Assembly (NCBI GenBank): GCA_021800535.1
Contig: JAJYYV010000017.1
Coordinates: forward strand, 1-39,872
Source of the DNA: a bacterium
GTDB taxonomy: Bacteria > Ratteibacteria > UBA8468 > B48-G9 > DTJG01
Length of the DNA stretch: 39,872 bases
Reading direction: 5' to 3'
Every line of letters begins with the position of its first letter. The first letter of the stretch is position 1. The notes below the pieces were generated by a model, which was not told the DNA's origin, ran no database searches, and was given only the letters and a program-made list of their open reading frames with translations. This document shows positions 14,924 through 25,527 of the stretch, piece after piece. The translations under genes were made by a program, and so were the position numbers.

Positions 14924-16937
14924 TGGTAGGGAAATAACTGTTCCCAATGAAACAATGGTTATTGAGGCGGCAAAAAAGTTAGGGATTGAAATACCCTATT
15001 TTTGTTACCATCCTTTACTGAAATCTGTTGGTTGTTGCAGAGCGTGTCTGGTGGAAGTTGAGGGAATGCCTAAACTTCAGACATCATGTACACTTCCTGT
15101 CAGAAACGGAATGGTTGTTAAAACCAATACGCCCCTGGTGCAAAAAAGAAGAAAAGGGGTCATTGCTTTTTTACTTGCCAACCATCCTCTTGATTGTCCT
15201 GTATGCGACCAGGGTGGAGAATGCGACCTACAGAATTTTTCTCACAGATATGGTTCTGCTGTATCCGGATTAAAAGAATTTAAAGACCAAAAAAGAACCT
15301 TTCAAAAATATTATATAGGACCTTTTGTAGAAAGAGAAATGAACAGGTGCATTTTATGTAAAAGATGTATAAGATTTTATGACGAGTATGCTGGGGAGAC
15401 TACACTTGGCGAGTTTGAAAGAGCAGCAGATACTGAAATAAGAACATTTTATCAAACAGAATTCAATCCGGGTTTTTCCGGTAATACCATTTTTCTTTGT
15501 CCTGTTGGAGCTCTTACAGACAAGGTTTATAGGTTTAAGGCAAGGGTATGGGATATGGAATCAGTAACATCTGTATGCCCTTTGTGTGGAACAGGTTGTA
15601 GTATCAGAATCTGGACAAGAAACAACAGGATAATGAGAATTACTCCGGATATGAATAATAATAGTAATAAAGGAGTTCTTAATAACTTTTTATGTGATAG
15701 AGGACAATTTGGTTTTCAGTATATCTTTTCAAATGAAAGAATTAGGACACCTTTAATAAAGGATAAAAATGGATTTGTTCCTATTTCTTATGAAAAGGCA
15801 ATAGACATTATTGTTTCCAGGTTGAAAAAAAGTATTGCAGAATCAGGTGTGGATTCTGTGGGAGGTATAGTATCTGCTTCCTGTACCTGCGAGGAAATAT
15901 ATCTTTTTCAAAAACTTTTTAAAGAATATATCGGTTCTGCCAATGTTGATTTTCAAAGCAGAATTTCCGATAGCAAACAGGTTAATGCTATTCTGGATGA
16001 AAGTGCGGAATATTCAGACCTGCCAGGTTCAGGAGGGTTTTTTGTATTAGGGACAAATATTCTACACCGTCAACCTGTTCTTGGTCTTTACCTGCGTAAT
16101 CTGACAAAAATAAAAGGTTATACACTTCTTCTTGCAGAACCGTACAAAACAGGTATGGAGGATTGTGCAACACTATCTATCTCTTATACTCCGGGAACAG
16201 AAGCATATCTGATTTACGGATTAATACTTTGTATGTTGAATCCTGAAAACATAGAAGAAATTTCACACAGAGAAGGTTTTGAAAAAATAACAATAGAAAC
16301 AGTAGAACAGGCTACAGGTGTTTCAAAAGAAATTCTTCAAAAAATTTCATCTGCACTTCTGGATAAAAAATCATGGACCATCATAATTGATGGAGAAAAA
16401 GAATCTGTTTTGTTTTCTGTTCACAATCTTATTATGATTTTGAATAATATGAAAAAAGACATAACAAAATCAAAAATTCTTCCTGTTTTCTCACGGCCAA
16501 ACCACAGGGGTGCAATGAAAATAATCCAGAAAAGTTTTAATGTCCGAAAAATTATTGACGCTTCCTTGTCAGGCAAATTGAAATTTCTTTATCTGTTGGA
16601 AGTTGACCCTGTCTCTGAATTTTTGGACAGGAAAGAAATAGAATCTGTTCTTAAAAATGTTGAATTCATTGTGGCACAAGATGTTTTCTTAACTGAAACA
16701 TCTCAATATGCCAGCATAATTCTTCCGGGAAAACCGTCTTATGCCAAACAAGGCAGTTTTGTATGTTCCGGAGGAATTGTCAGAGACCTTCAGGAAGGAA
16801 TAAAAGAGAATATGGAATCTGAATGGAAAACCATAATACGAATTGCAGAAGGGCTTGGTTATCAAATGAAATATGATACAATTGATGAAATAAAAAACGA
16901 GATGTTACCGCTACTACAGAAAAAAGGAAAGGAATAA
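14895..16937 (+). CDS. nuoG: NADH-quinone oxidoreductase subunit G
   Basis: A 680-residue Fe-S subunit. The N-terminus has a [2Fe-2S] domain (FCYHPLLKSVGCCRACLVEV and a later C in LQTSCTLPV), then the His/Cys cluster N5 motif (HPLDCPVCDQGGECDLQ) and CILCKRCIRF. A fourth set CPLCGTGCSIRIW with a later C in FLCDRGQFGF corresponds to the extra N7 cluster found in some bacterial enzymes. The rest is a molybdopterin-oxidoreductase-like domain that no longer binds a cofactor; it is shorter than the E. coli form of about 900 residues. It ends 1 nt before nuoH. Confidence 0.94.
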   Translation: MENVVTLTIDGREITVPNETMVIEAAKKLGIEIPYFCYHPLLKSVGCCRACLVEVEGMPKLQTSCTLPVRNGMVVKTNTPLVQKRRKGVIAFLLANHPLDCPVCDQGGECDLQNFSHRYGSAVSGLKEFKDQKRTFQKYYIGPFVEREMNRCILCKRCIRFYDEYAGETTLGEFERAADTEIRTFYQTEFNPGFSGNTIFLCPVGALTDKVYRFKARVWDMESVTSVCPLCGTGCSIRIWTRNNRIMRITPDMNNNSNKGVLNNFLCDRGQFGFQYIFSNERIRTPLIKDKNGFVPISYEKAIDIIVSRLKKSIAESGVDSVGGIVSASCTCEEIYLFQKLFKEYIGSANVDFQSRISDSKQVNAILDESAEYSDLPGSGGFFVLGTNILHRQPVLGLYLRNLTKIKGYTLLLAEPYKTGMEDCATLSISYTPGTEAYLIYGLILCMLNPENIEEISHREGFEKITIETVEQATGVSKEILQKISSALLDKKSWTIIIDGEKESVLFSVHNLIMILNNMKKDITKSKILPVFSRPNHRGAMKIIQKSFNVRKIIDASLSGKLKFLYLLEVDPVSEFLDRKEIESVLKNVEFIVAQDVFLTETSQYASIILPGKPSYAKQGSFVCSGGIVRDLQEGIKENMESEWKTIIRIAEGLGYQMKYDTIDEIKNEMLPLLQKKGKE

Positions 16938-16938
16938 T

Positions 16939-17931
16939 ATGACCAAAGAATCATTTATTATATGGCTTATAGCAAAAATAATTCTTATACTGGTAGTGTT
17001 TGTTGCTTTGCTTTTAACCATTGCGTTTTTGATTTATGCAGAACGGAAGATTATTGCTTTTATGCAATCAAGGATTGGGCCTAATCGGGTGGGGCCTATA
17101 GGTCTTCTCCAGCCTTTTGCTGATATCACCAAACTTTTTCTAAAAGAAGACCTTATTCCTGCAGGAGCCGATAAATTTCTTTTTGTACTTGCACCTTGTA
17201 TTTCAGTATTTACCGCTTTTATGGCATTTTCCGTAATCCCATTTGGCAGAGACATTGTTATTCATAATGTTATAATTCCCCTTCAGATTACTAATCTCAA
17301 TGTTGGTGTTCTTTTTCTTATGGCAATATTTGCAATAAATGTTTACGGTATTGTTTTGGCCGGATGGTCTTCCAATTCCAAATATTCCCTCTTTGGAGGA
17401 ATGCGAAGCTGTGCCCAGATGATAAGCTATGAATTACCTCTTGGTCTTTCTATGGTGGGTATATTGATGCTCAGCCATTCTTTAAGTCTTAGAAGTATTG
17501 TTGCAGCTCAAAGCAAACACTGGTTCATACTTATGCAGATGCCAGCTTTTATTGTATTTTTAATAAGCAGTATTGCTGAAACCAACAGGGCACCATTTGA
17601 TTTCCCTGAAGCAGAACCGGAATTAGTTGCGGGATATCATACAGAGTATAGCAGTTTTAAATTCGCAATGTTTTTTATGGCTGAATATGCAAGTATGATA
17701 ACACTAAGTGCTTTAGCAGTTACTCTATTTTTTGGCGGATGGCTTGGGCCCTCTTTTTTACCTCCGTTTATATGGTTTTTTATTAAGGTCTGCTTAATGT
17801 TGTTTTTCTTTATATGGCTTAGGGCTACTTATCCTCGGTTAAGATATGACAAATTAATGAAATTTCAGTGGACAGTTCTTTTACCATTTTCTTTATTATG
17901 GATACTAATAACAGGAGCAATACTAATATAA
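16939..17931 (+). CDS. nuoH: NADH-quinone oxidoreductase subunit H
   Basis: A 330-residue membrane subunit with about eight helices that couples quinone reduction to proton movement. Signature segments are [36 protein letters not shown], and [19 protein letters not shown]. The conserved acidic residues of the E-channel are present in that last block. Its end overlaps the nuoI start by roughly 34 nt. Confidence 0.95.
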   Translation: MTKESFIIWLIAKIILILVVFVALLLTIAFLIYAERKIIAFMQSRIGPNRVGPIGLLQPFADITKLFLKEDLIPAGADKFLFVLAPCISVFTAFMAFSVIPFGRDIVIHNVIIPLQITNLNVGVLFLMAIFAINVYGIVLAGWSSNSKYSLFGGMRSCAQMISYELPLGLSMVGILMLSHSLSLRSIVAAQSKHWFILMQMPAFIVFLISSIAETNRAPFDFPEAEPELVAGYHTEYSSFKFAMFFMAEYASMITLSALAVTLFFGGWLGPSFLPPFIWFFIKVCLMLFFFIWLRATYPRLRYDKLMKFQWTVLLPFSLLWILITGAILI

Positions 17932-18389
17932 TCCGGGATATAATAAATTTTTTTAAAGGGTTCAGGGTTACCTTCAGTTATATGTTTAAAAAGAAAGTGA
18001 CCTATCAGTACCCTGAAAAACAAAGGAAACTTTATAGAAGATTTCATGGAAGGCACTGGCTTGCCAGATACGAAGACGGCTTGGAAAAATGTGTAGGGTG
18101 TTCTTTATGCGCTGTGGCATGCCCTGCAAAAGCTATCTATGTGGAAGCTGGTGAAAACACTGAAAAAGCAAGATATTCAAAAGGCGAAAGATATGCCACA
18201 GTATATGAAATAAATATGATAAGATGTATCTTTTGCGGTCTTTGTGTGGAGGCATGTCCGACATTTGCTCTTAACATGTCTCCTGAATATGAGCTTTCAG
18301 AATATGACAGGGATAGATTAATCTATACAAAAGAGATGCTCCTGGAAAAATATCCGGGGGAGATGAATAAAAAATACCCATGGGACTGA
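17898..18389 (+). CDS. nuoI: NADH-quinone oxidoreductase subunit I (N6a, N6b)
   Basis: A ferredoxin-like subunit carrying two [4Fe-4S] clusters that bridge NuoG and Nuo[16 protein letters not shown] and [15 protein letters not shown]. The frame stays open back to 17868, deep inside nuoH. I choose the ATG at 17898, giving 163 residues, because family alignment begins near [16 protein letters not shown]. No good ribosome-binding site supports either start, and re-initiation from the nuoH stop is possible. Overlaps nuoJ by 10 nt. Confidence 0.88.
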   Translation: MDTNNRSNTNIIRDIINFFKGFRVTFSYMFKKKVTYQYPEKQRKLYRRFHGRHWLARYEDGLEKCVGCSLCAVACPAKAIYVEAGENTEKARYSKGERYATVYEINMIRCIFCGLCVEACPTFALNMSPEYELSEYDRDRLIYTKEMLLEKYPGEMNKKYPWD

Positions 18390-18886
18390 TAATATTTTTA
18401 ATTCTTGGTATTATGGCAGTTGTTACAGCATCTGGTGTTGTGATTGAGAAAAGGCCTGTTTACAGCGCTATTTATTTTATTGTAAATCTTATTACTCTTT
18501 CACTCATTTACTTGACATTGCATGCAGAATTTCTTGCGGTTGTGCAGGTACTCATTTATGCAGGTGCAGTAATGGTACTTTTTTTGTTCATGATAATGAT
18601 AATGCCACCTGTCGTAGAAAACCGGTTTGGTAAAATAAATTTGGAGAAATTTATTATAATACCATTACTTTTGATATTACTATTTGAGATTATATATGTT
18701 CTATATAGTGGATTAACTATAGATATTGGAAAGAATATGCCACCTCTTTCATTTGAAAAATTTGGAGGGATTGCAAGTCTTGGACAAATATTATTTAAGA
18801 GATATCTTGTTCCCTTTGAAATAACCTCGCTAATTCTTTTGGTGGCGGTAATAGGGGCAGTGTATCTTAGGAGACCAGACCAATGA
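18380..18886 (+). CDS. nuoJ: NADH-quinone oxidoreductase subunit J
   Basis: A 168-residue subunit with five predicted helices. The pattern [20 protein letters not shown] and then [20 protein letters not shown] is the hallmark of NuoJ, including the helix with the pi-bulge that flexes during turnover. Its stop overlaps the nuoK start by 4 nt (ATGA), so translation is coupled. Confidence 0.93.
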   Translation: MGLIIFLILGIMAVVTASGVVIEKRPVYSAIYFIVNLITLSLIYLTLHAEFLAVVQVLIYAGAVMVLFLFMIMIMPPVVENRFGKINLEKFIIIPLLLILLFEIIYVLYSGLTIDIGKNMPPLSFEKFGGIASLGQILFKRYLVPFEITSLILLVAVIGAVYLRRPDQ

Positions 18887-19185
18887 TACCTATAAAACTT
18901 TATCTGATTTTAAGTGGGGTTCTTTTTGTCATAGGAATAGGAGGGGTTTTATTCAGAAAAAATATTATTATAATGTTAATGTCTATTGAAATCATGTTGA
19001 ATGCGGTAAACCTTGCTTTTGTTTCTTTTTCAAATCTTTTAATGCTTCCAAAGGGACAGATTTTTGTTTTGTTTAGCATCACTGTGGCTGCTGCAGAAGT
19101 AGTGGTTGGTCTTTCAATAATAGTCAGCATATTCCATAAAAAAGAAAGTATGGATGCAGATGATATGAATGTTCTTAAGGGATAA
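18883..19185 (+). CDS. nuoK: NADH-quinone oxidoreductase subunit K
   Basis: A 100-residue three-helix subunit related to MrpC. The core reads IMLMSIEIMLNAVNLAFVSF with two conserved membrane Glu positions in the set (MSIEIMLN and VAAAEVVVGLSI), which lie on the proton path between NuoJ and NuoN. Full length for the family. It ends 2 nt before nuoL. Confidence 0.94.
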   Translation: MIPIKLYLILSGVLFVIGIGGVLFRKNIIIMLMSIEIMLNAVNLAFVSFSNLLMLPKGQIFVLFSITVAAAEVVVGLSIIVSIFHKKESMDADDMNVLKG

Positions 19186-19187
19186 AT

Positions 19188-21071
19188 ATGAATTCTATAT
19201 TATTTGTAGTGCTATTACCTGTTTTAGGGTCTTTTATTGTGGGAATTTTTGGAAAATGGATAAAAAAATCTTTGATAGGGATTATTGCCTGTTGTTCTGT
19301 TGGCATTTCTTTCCTGATTTCAGCATTTTTATTCATTAAAATTATCAATCTGCCAGTGAATCTTCGTTTTTTTGATAAAGTATTTTTCCAGTGGGTTCCT
19401 GTAGGGCATTTTCTTGTAAATTTCGGGTTTTACATTGACCCTCTATCCATATTGATGATACTGATAGTTACCGGGGTGAGCTTTGTAATTCATTTGTATT
19501 CAATAGGATACATGAAGGAAGAAGAACATTTCTCACGCTATTTTTCATATCTTAATCTTTTTGTTGCTTCAATGTTACTTCTTGTTTTAGCAGATAATTT
19601 TCTTCTCCTGTTTATGGGTTGGGAGGCTGTTGGACTATGTTCATATCTTTTAATCGGATTCTGGTTTCATAAAAAATCCGCCGCGGATGCAGGAAGAAAA
19701 GCATTCATTGTAAACAGAATTGGAGATTTTGGATTCCTGCTTGGAATTCTGCTAATCTATCACACCTTTAAAAGTCTGAATTACAGTGCTGTATTTTCTC
19801 AAGCACCTCTTATTCTCAAACATGATAATGGGGTGGCAACTGCTATAACCCTTCTGCTTTTTATGGGAGCTGTCGGAAAATCCGCACAAATTCCTTTGTA
19901 TGTATGGCTTCCTGATGCTATGGAAGGACCTACACCTGTTTCTGCCCTTATACATGCGGCAACTATGGTAACCGCTGGCGTATACATGATTGCAAGAACA
20001 CATATTTTATATCAATTCGCACCTATTTCCATGGAGATGGTTGCTTTCGTCGGAATTATAACTGCTTTTTATGCAGCATCAATAGGTACGGTTCAGTTTG
20101 ATATTAAAAGAATAATAGCTTATTCCACAATCAGTCAACTTGGATATATGTTTCTTGGTGTTGGAGTTGCAGCATATTCTGCCGGGATTTTTCATCTTAT
20201 GACACACGCATTTTTTAAGGCTCTATTATTTTTATGTGCAGGTAGTATCATGCATGCCTGTTCCGGAGAAACAGACCTGCGCAAATTATCTGGATTAAGA
20301 AAATATCTTCCAGTCACTTTCTGGACAATGGTTATCGGCGCTCTGTCTTTGTCCGGATTTCCTGGAACCGCAGGTTTTTTCAGCAAGGATGATATCCTTG
20401 CACATGCTTATATGGCACCATATTATGGAAAATTTTTATGGGGGCTTGGAATTATTACAGCAGCTTTAACATCCTTCTATATATTTAGAATAATTTTTAT
20501 TGTTTTCCGGGGTGATAAACAGCAGGGAAATCATCCACATGAATCGCCAAAGATTATGACTGTTCCACTGATTATTCTTGCAATCTTAGCAATTATAGGC
20601 GGATATGTAGGTCTGCCTGAACTAAATTTTATTCACAGATTTCTTTCTCCTGTTTTCTTGAAAACATCAGCATTATCTTCATCTATAGAATTAAAAACCA
20701 TGCTGGTTTCCTTTATTTTTTCCTTAGGCGGGATTGCTACAGCATGGTATTTTTATATTGTAAATCCTTCATTACCAGGGATTATTAAGAAAAATGTTGC
20801 AGGGTTATATAGACTATTATTAAATAAATATTTTGTGGATGAAGTTTATGAGCGGATTTTTGTTTTACCTGGCAAAAAGATAGCATCTTTTTTTTCAGAT
20901 GTATTTGATACTAAATATATTGACGGGGCTGTAAATGAAACAGGTAAATGGATCAAAATAAATAGCGAGCAATGGAAAAAAATTCAAACCGGATATTTGA
21001 GAGATTATGTACTCATTATTCTTATAGGTGGAATTATATTGCTTGGATTTTTTATTACAAAAATACATTAA
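19188..21071 (+). CDS. nuoL: NADH-quinone oxidoreductase subunit L
   Basis: A 627-residue distal proton-pumping subunit, related to Mrp antiporters. The coupling Glu is E146 in MGWEAVGLCSYLLIGFW. Other hallmarks are PLYVWLPDAMEGPTPVSALI, HAATMVTAGVYMIART, and IAYSTISQLGYMFLGVGVAA. The C-terminus has the long lateral helix region after residue 500 and a last membrane helix (YVLIILIGGIILLGFFI). It is followed by nuoM after 11 nt. Confidence 0.95.
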   Translation: MNSILFVVLLPVLGSFIVGIFGKWIKKSLIGIIACCSVGISFLISAFLFIKIINLPVNLRFFDKVFFQWVPVGHFLVNFGFYIDPLSILMILIVTGVSFVIHLYSIGYMKEEEHFSRYFSYLNLFVASMLLLVLADNFLLLFMGWEAVGLCSYLLIGFWFHKKSAADAGRKAFIVNRIGDFGFLLGILLIYHTFKSLNYSAVFSQAPLILKHDNGVATAITLLLFMGAVGKSAQIPLYVWLPDAMEGPTPVSALIHAATMVTAGVYMIARTHILYQFAPISMEMVAFVGIITAFYAASIGTVQFDIKRIIAYSTISQLGYMFLGVGVAAYSAGIFHLMTHAFFKALLFLCAGSIMHACSGETDLRKLSGLRKYLPVTFWTMVIGALSLSGFPGTAGFFSKDDILAHAYMAPYYGKFLWGLGIITAALTSFYIFRIIFIVFRGDKQQGNHPHESPKIMTVPLIILAILAIIGGYVGLPELNFIHRFLSPVFLKTSALSSSIELKTMLVSFIFSLGGIATAWYFYIVNPSLPGIIKKNVAGLYRLLLNKYFVDEVYERIFVLPGKKIASFFSDVFDTKYIDGAVNETGKWIKINSEQWKKIQTGYLRDYVLIILIGGIILLGFFITKIH

Positions 21072-21082
21072 AAGGATAATCT

Positions 21083-22627
21083 ATGATTAATAATATTCCT
21101 ATTTTAAGTATCATTGTTTTTTTACCACTTTTAGGGGCCGTATTGGTTTCTTTTATTCCCGGGAATAAATATTCTCTTATAAAGTCAGTTTCTTTTCTTT
21201 TCTCTTTTATTACTTTTCTCTTATCTGTTTTCTTGTTTTTTGTATTTAAACCCTCTGTTGGAACTTTTCAATTCATGCAAACAATACCATGGATAAAAAG
21301 CATAGGAGCTAATTATTCAATCGGTATTGATGGAATAAGTTTATTTCTTATAATGCTTACGACTTTCCTTACTTCTATTGCCATTGTTTATTCTTTCCAC
21401 TCTATTGATTCAAAACTTAAGGAATTTATGATTTTTATGCTCTTTTTAAATACAACAATGCTTGGCGTTTTTGTATCACTTGATTTACTTCTTTTTTATC
21501 TTTTCTGGGAAGCAATGCTTATCCCAATGTATTTCCTTATTGGAATATGGGGTGGAGAAAGAAGAATTTATGCGGCAATAAAATTCTTTTTATACACTAT
21601 GGTTGGTAGTGTTTTAATGTTAGCCGCTATATTGTTTATTTATTTCATTCATAAAAAGGCTACAGGTATAAGTACATTTGATCTGCAAAGTTTAATTTCA
21701 TATTCAACCGCCCATATTCCTTTTAAAACGAAACTCTTTTTATTTCTTGCTTTTGCCCTTGCTTTTGCTATAAAGGTTCCTATTTTTCCATTTCACACAT
21801 GGCTGCCGGATGCCTATACAGAAGCACCTATTCCGGTAAACCTGCTTTTGTCAGGTGTACTTGTAAAAATGGGAGTGTACGGATTTTTAAGATTTGCAAT
21901 ACCTCTTTTTCCTGAAATTGCACATAATTTCTTTTATCCAATCGGAATACTTGCTGTAATAGGAATAATATATGGCGCATTTATTGCTTATGTCCAAAAG
22001 GACATGAAAAAGCTGATTGCTTATTCCAGTTTCAGCCAGGTTGGATTCATCATACTTGGAATATTTTCTTTTACTAATACAGGTATGACAGGTGGGGTAT
22101 TGCAGATGATTAACCATGGAATTTCAATTTCTGCCCTGTTTTTATTGGTAGGAATGCTTCAGCAGAGAACAGGGAAAAGAGGAATAAATGATTTTGGAGG
22201 TTTATCCGGCAGTATGCCTGTCTTTTCAGCATTTTTACTTATATCCATTCTATCATCTATAGGTCTGCCAGGATTAAATGGATTTGTCGGGGAGTTTTTA
22301 ATTCTTCTTGGAGTTTTCAAGGTGAACATTGCTCTAACTGCAATCGCATCAACAGGAATAATTTTAAGTGCTATTTATATGTTATGGATGTTTCAAAAAA
22401 CCAGTCAGGGTACATCTGCCAATGAAAATATAAAAAAGATTCCGGACCTTTCGTTAAAAGAAATACTAATTCTTGTTCCAATGATTTTGATTATGTTCTG
22501 GATTGGATTATATCCAAAACCTTTTCTTTCCAGGATAGAACCATCTGTTAAAAATTTAATAAATACAACTACTCCTGGTCAATTTACAACTTCTGTAGAA
22601 CCATCATTTTTATTAATCCACAAATAA
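21083..22627 (+). CDS. nuoM: NADH-quinone oxidoreductase subunit M
   Basis: A 514-residue antiporter-like subunit. The coupling Glu is E143 in LFWEAMLIPMYFLIGIWGG. Also seen are PFHTWLPDAYTEAPIPVNLL, VLVKMGVYGFLRFAIPLFPE and KLIAYSSFSQVGFIILGIFS. Full length for the family, with about fourteen helices. It ends 13 nt before nuoN. Confidence 0.95.
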   Translation: MINNIPILSIIVFLPLLGAVLVSFIPGNKYSLIKSVSFLFSFITFLLSVFLFFVFKPSVGTFQFMQTIPWIKSIGANYSIGIDGISLFLIMLTTFLTSIAIVYSFHSIDSKLKEFMIFMLFLNTTMLGVFVSLDLLLFYLFWEAMLIPMYFLIGIWGGERRIYAAIKFFLYTMVGSVLMLAAILFIYFIHKKATGISTFDLQSLISYSTAHIPFKTKLFLFLAFALAFAIKVPIFPFHTWLPDAYTEAPIPVNLLLSGVLVKMGVYGFLRFAIPLFPEIAHNFFYPIGILAVIGIIYGAFIAYVQKDMKKLIAYSSFSQVGFIILGIFSFTNTGMTGGVLQMINHGISISALFLLVGMLQQRTGKRGINDFGGLSGSMPVFSAFLLISILSSIGLPGLNGFVGEFLILLGVFKVNIALTAIASTGIILSAIYMLWMFQKTSQGTSANENIKKIPDLSLKEILILVPMILIMFWIGLYPKPFLSRIEPSVKNLINTTTPGQFTTSVEPSFLLIHK

Positions 22628-22640
22628 GGAGAAAAGTTTT

Positions 22641-24077
22641 ATGTTCATCTATTTGTTTATGCCGGTTTTTATATCTGTTTTAACAGGATTAATTGTTCTT
22701 TTATATGATGCATTGATGATAAATGTCCGGAAGTGGCATCTTCTTTTTATAAGTCTTGCCGGGATAGTGATATCAATTTTATATTCTGCCATACTATGGA
22801 AACTTCCATTTTCATTTATGAATGGTATGTTTGTCTCTGATAATTTTTCAATAATTTTTTCAGTTCTTTTTCTTTTATCGTCAGCAATTGTACTTCTTAT
22901 TTCTTATCCTTATCTTAATGATAACAATCTGAATTTTGGCGAATATTATGCACTAATTCTGTTTGCCACAGCAGGTATGATATTTATGGCATCCACACTT
23001 AATCTTATTGTTATTTATCTTGGACTTGAATTATTAACTCTTCCTTTGGTTATTCTTACATGTTTTAAAAAGGGGAGGGATTTTTCACATGAAGCAGCAA
23101 TAAAATTCTTTATTCTTTCAGTATTTTCCAGTTCTTTTTTCCTTTTTGGTATTGCTTTTATGTTTGGTGCTACAGGTACTGTAAATATAGCACAGGTCGT
23201 AATGGCTTTATCCACACATAAAGGAATAAGTTTTCCTTATATGTTAATTTCTGTGGGACTGCTTATTCTTGGACTGGGATTTAAAATATCAATAGTGCCT
23301 TTTCATATATGGACTCCTGATGTATATCACGGGGCTCCCACACCGATTACTGCTTTTATGTCTACAGGAGCAAAACTTGCGGGTTTTGCGGCTCTGATAA
23401 GAATATTATTCTATATTTTTCCTGCTATTCATTCAAGTCTTACAGAAGTTTTTATTGTTCTTTCAGTAATTACAATGACTCTTGGTAATATAGTGGCAAT
23501 ATCACAAAAAAACATAAAAAGAATGCTTGCTTATTCAAGTATAGCCCATTCAGGTTATGTTCTTATGGTTCTGACAGTTTTTTCACCTGCTACTGTTGCT
23601 GCAGCGATTTTTTATTTAATAGTATATATTATTGCCAACTTAGGGGCATTCGGAATAGTTCTCACACTCAGACAAAAAGATAAAGAATATCTTGATATCA
23701 CGCATTTTTCCGGACTTGCCGGAAAAAATCCGTTTCTTGCAGGATTTATGGCTGTATTTATGTTTTCTCTTGCCGGAATTCCTCCTACTGCGGGATTTAT
23801 GGGGAAATTTTATCTTTTTAATGTGGCTGTAAATAATGGATTTACAATACTTGTCATTGTTGGTCTTATTAATACTGTGATAGCTGCTTATTATTATCTT
23901 AGAATAGTATATCTTATGTACATGAAGAAAGAGACAGAAAATGTTCCCTCTACTATTTCTCCATTTGTCAAAATTCCATTAATTATTCTTGGAATAGCAA
24001 CAGTTTTTTTCGGTGTATTTCCATCATCTATTGTTGCTCTATTTAAAACCACTTTATTTTTAACTTTGAAGCTATAA
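22641..24077 (+). CDS. nuoN: NADH-quinone oxidoreductase subunit N
   Basis: A 478-residue antiporter-like subunit, last of the fourteen nuo genes. The coupling Glu is E130 in IYLGLELLTLPLVIL. Other marks are PFHIWTPDVYHGAPTPITAF, KRMLAYSSIAHSGYVLM and AGIPPTAGFMGKFYLF. Six bases separate its stop from the heme-synthesis gene ahbD, so the complex I transcript probably runs on into heme genes. Confidence 0.95.
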   Translation: MFIYLFMPVFISVLTGLIVLLYDALMINVRKWHLLFISLAGIVISILYSAILWKLPFSFMNGMFVSDNFSIIFSVLFLLSSAIVLLISYPYLNDNNLNFGEYYALILFATAGMIFMASTLNLIVIYLGLELLTLPLVILTCFKKGRDFSHEAAIKFFILSVFSSSFFLFGIAFMFGATGTVNIAQVVMALSTHKGISFPYMLISVGLLILGLGFKISIVPFHIWTPDVYHGAPTPITAFMSTGAKLAGFAALIRILFYIFPAIHSSLTEVFIVLSVITMTLGNIVAISQKNIKRMLAYSSIAHSGYVLMVLTVFSPATVAAAIFYLIVYIIANLGAFGIVLTLRQKDKEYLDITHFSGLAGKNPFLAGFMAVFMFSLAGIPPTAGFMGKFYLFNVAVNNGFTILVIVGLINTVIAAYYYLRIVYLMYMKKETENVPSTISPFVKIPLIILGIATVFFGVFPSSIVALFKTTLFLTLKL

Positions 24078-24083
24078 AATAAT

Positions 24084-25064
24084 ATGTTAATTTCATGGAA
24101 TGTTACCAAAGCATGTAATTTAAAATGCCTTCATTGTTATCGCGATGCAGGTATTATAGATAAGAATGAATTAGATACTTCAGAAAGTATAGAACTTATA
24201 AAAGAAATTTCCTCATCTGGTTTTAAGATTATCATATTTAGTGGAGGGGAACCTCTTTTGAGAAAAGATATTTATCATTTGATATCAACCTCTTCAGAAT
24301 TAGGTATAAGGGCTGTTTTGGGTACAAATGGAACACTGTTGGATGAAACAACCGCTTATAGATTAAAAAAATCAGGACTAAGCAGGGTGGGTATAAGTAT
24401 TGACAGCATATTTCCCTCAATACATGATGATTTCAGACAGGAAAAAGGGGCATGGAAACTTTCAGTGAATGCGATGAAAGCATGTAAAGAGGCTGGACTT
24501 GAGTTTCAGGTCCATACTACTGTTACTAATTTTAATTATAAAGATGTTGAAAAAATAACAGATTTTGCATCGGAACATGGGGCAAAAGCCCACCATATTT
24601 TTTTTCTGGTGCCAACAGGCAGGGGCAAAGAAATAGAAAGTTCAGTTCTTAAACAGGATGACTATAACTTTCTTATTATAAAGATACTTGAAAAACAAAA
24701 ATCCACCAATATAGAACTTAAACCTGTATGCGCTCCTCAATTTTTACCTCTTGCTTTAGAAAAAGAAATTAAATATCGGTTTACTCGTGGTTGTCTTGCA
24801 GGTATTTCCTATTGCTGTATTCTTCCCAATGGGGATATTCATCCATGTCCTTATATGCCTGTAAAAATAGGAAATGTCCGTGAAAATTCATTTAAAAAAA
24901 TATGGAATGAAAGCTATTTGTTTCAGGAATTAAGGAGTTTAAAATATAATGGTATTTGCGGAAGATGTCAATATAATAAATTATGTGGTGGATGCAGAGC
25001 CAGAGCCTTGATTTTTTCAGGAAACATAATGGGGGAAGACCCTTATTGCAAAATCCTGGATTGA
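24084..25064 (+). CDS. ahbD: Heme b synthase AhbD (radical SAM, alternative heme pathway)
   Basis: A 326-residue radical SAM/SPASM protein. The SAM cluster motif is C11-x3-C15-x2-C18 within ISWNVTKACNLKCLHCYRDA, with FSGGEPLLRKD for SAM binding. The C-terminal auxiliary cluster region is Cys-rich (GCLAGISYCCILPNGDIHPC, CGRCQYNKLCGGCRARA and DPYCKILD). In the siroheme-dependent route AhbD converts the two propionates of Fe-coproporphyrin III to vinyls, giving heme b. The call rests on this sequence pattern plus direct linkage to ahbA and ahbB; AhbC, a different family member, is recognised separately on the other strand. Confidence 0.85.
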   Translation: MLISWNVTKACNLKCLHCYRDAGIIDKNELDTSESIELIKEISSSGFKIIIFSGGEPLLRKDIYHLISTSSELGIRAVLGTNGTLLDETTAYRLKKSGLSRVGISIDSIFPSIHDDFRQEKGAWKLSVNAMKACKEAGLEFQVHTTVTNFNYKDVEKITDFASEHGAKAHHIFFLVPTGRGKEIESSVLKQDDYNFLIIKILEKQKSTNIELKPVCAPQFLPLALEKEIKYRFTRGCLAGISYCCILPNGDIHPCPYMPVKIGNVRENSFKKIWNESYLFQELRSLKYNGICGRCQYNKLCGGCRARALIFSGNIMGEDPYCKILD

Positions 25065-25077
25065 TCATAAAACTATA

Positions 25078-25527
25078 ATGTTAACAAGGTTAGATAAAAA
25101 AATATTAGAGGAAATACAAAATAATTTTCCTATTGTCCAAAGTCCATGGAAACAACTTGGCAGGAAACTCCATCTTTCAGAAAAAGACCTGATAGAGCGT
25201 ATAAAAATATTACAAACTCAAGGTTATATCAGGTATATCGGGGTTATATTTGACCTGAATAAACTTGGATTGAAATCCACTCTTTTAGCTATGAATGTTC
25301 CAACAGAAAAAATGAAATCTGTTGTAAGGATAATTAATAATTATCCTTATGTAAGTCATAATTATTTACGAAATGGAAAGTTTAATGTATGGTTTACACT
25401 CACTGCCAGATCAGATAAAGAGCTGGATTTTATAATTAATGATATAAAAAAGAAAACATCCATTAAAGATATACTTGATTTACGAACAAAAAAGGTTTTT
25501 AAAATAAATGTATCATTCAAACTTTAA
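25078..25527 (+). CDS. ahbA: Siroheme decarboxylase subunit AhbA (Lrp/AsnC-like fold)
   Basis: A 149-residue protein with an N-terminal winged-helix region (LDKKILEEIQNNFPIVQSPW) and an AsnC-type C-terminal domain. The segment VSHNYLRNGKFNVWFTLTA matches the AhbA/NirD-type signature. With AhbB it removes two acetate carboxyls from siroheme to give 12,18-didecarboxysiroheme. A plain Lrp-type regulator is the look-alike. The neighbouring AhbB and radical SAM genes, and the SHNY/WFT pattern, favour the enzyme. It overlaps ahbB by 20 nt. Confidence 0.88.
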   Translation: MLTRLDKKILEEIQNNFPIVQSPWKQLGRKLHLSEKDLIERIKILQTQGYIRYIGVIFDLNKLGLKSTLLAMNVPTEKMKSVVRIINNYPYVSHNYLRNGKFNVWFTLTARSDKELDFIINDIKKKTSIKDILDLRTKKVFKINVSFKL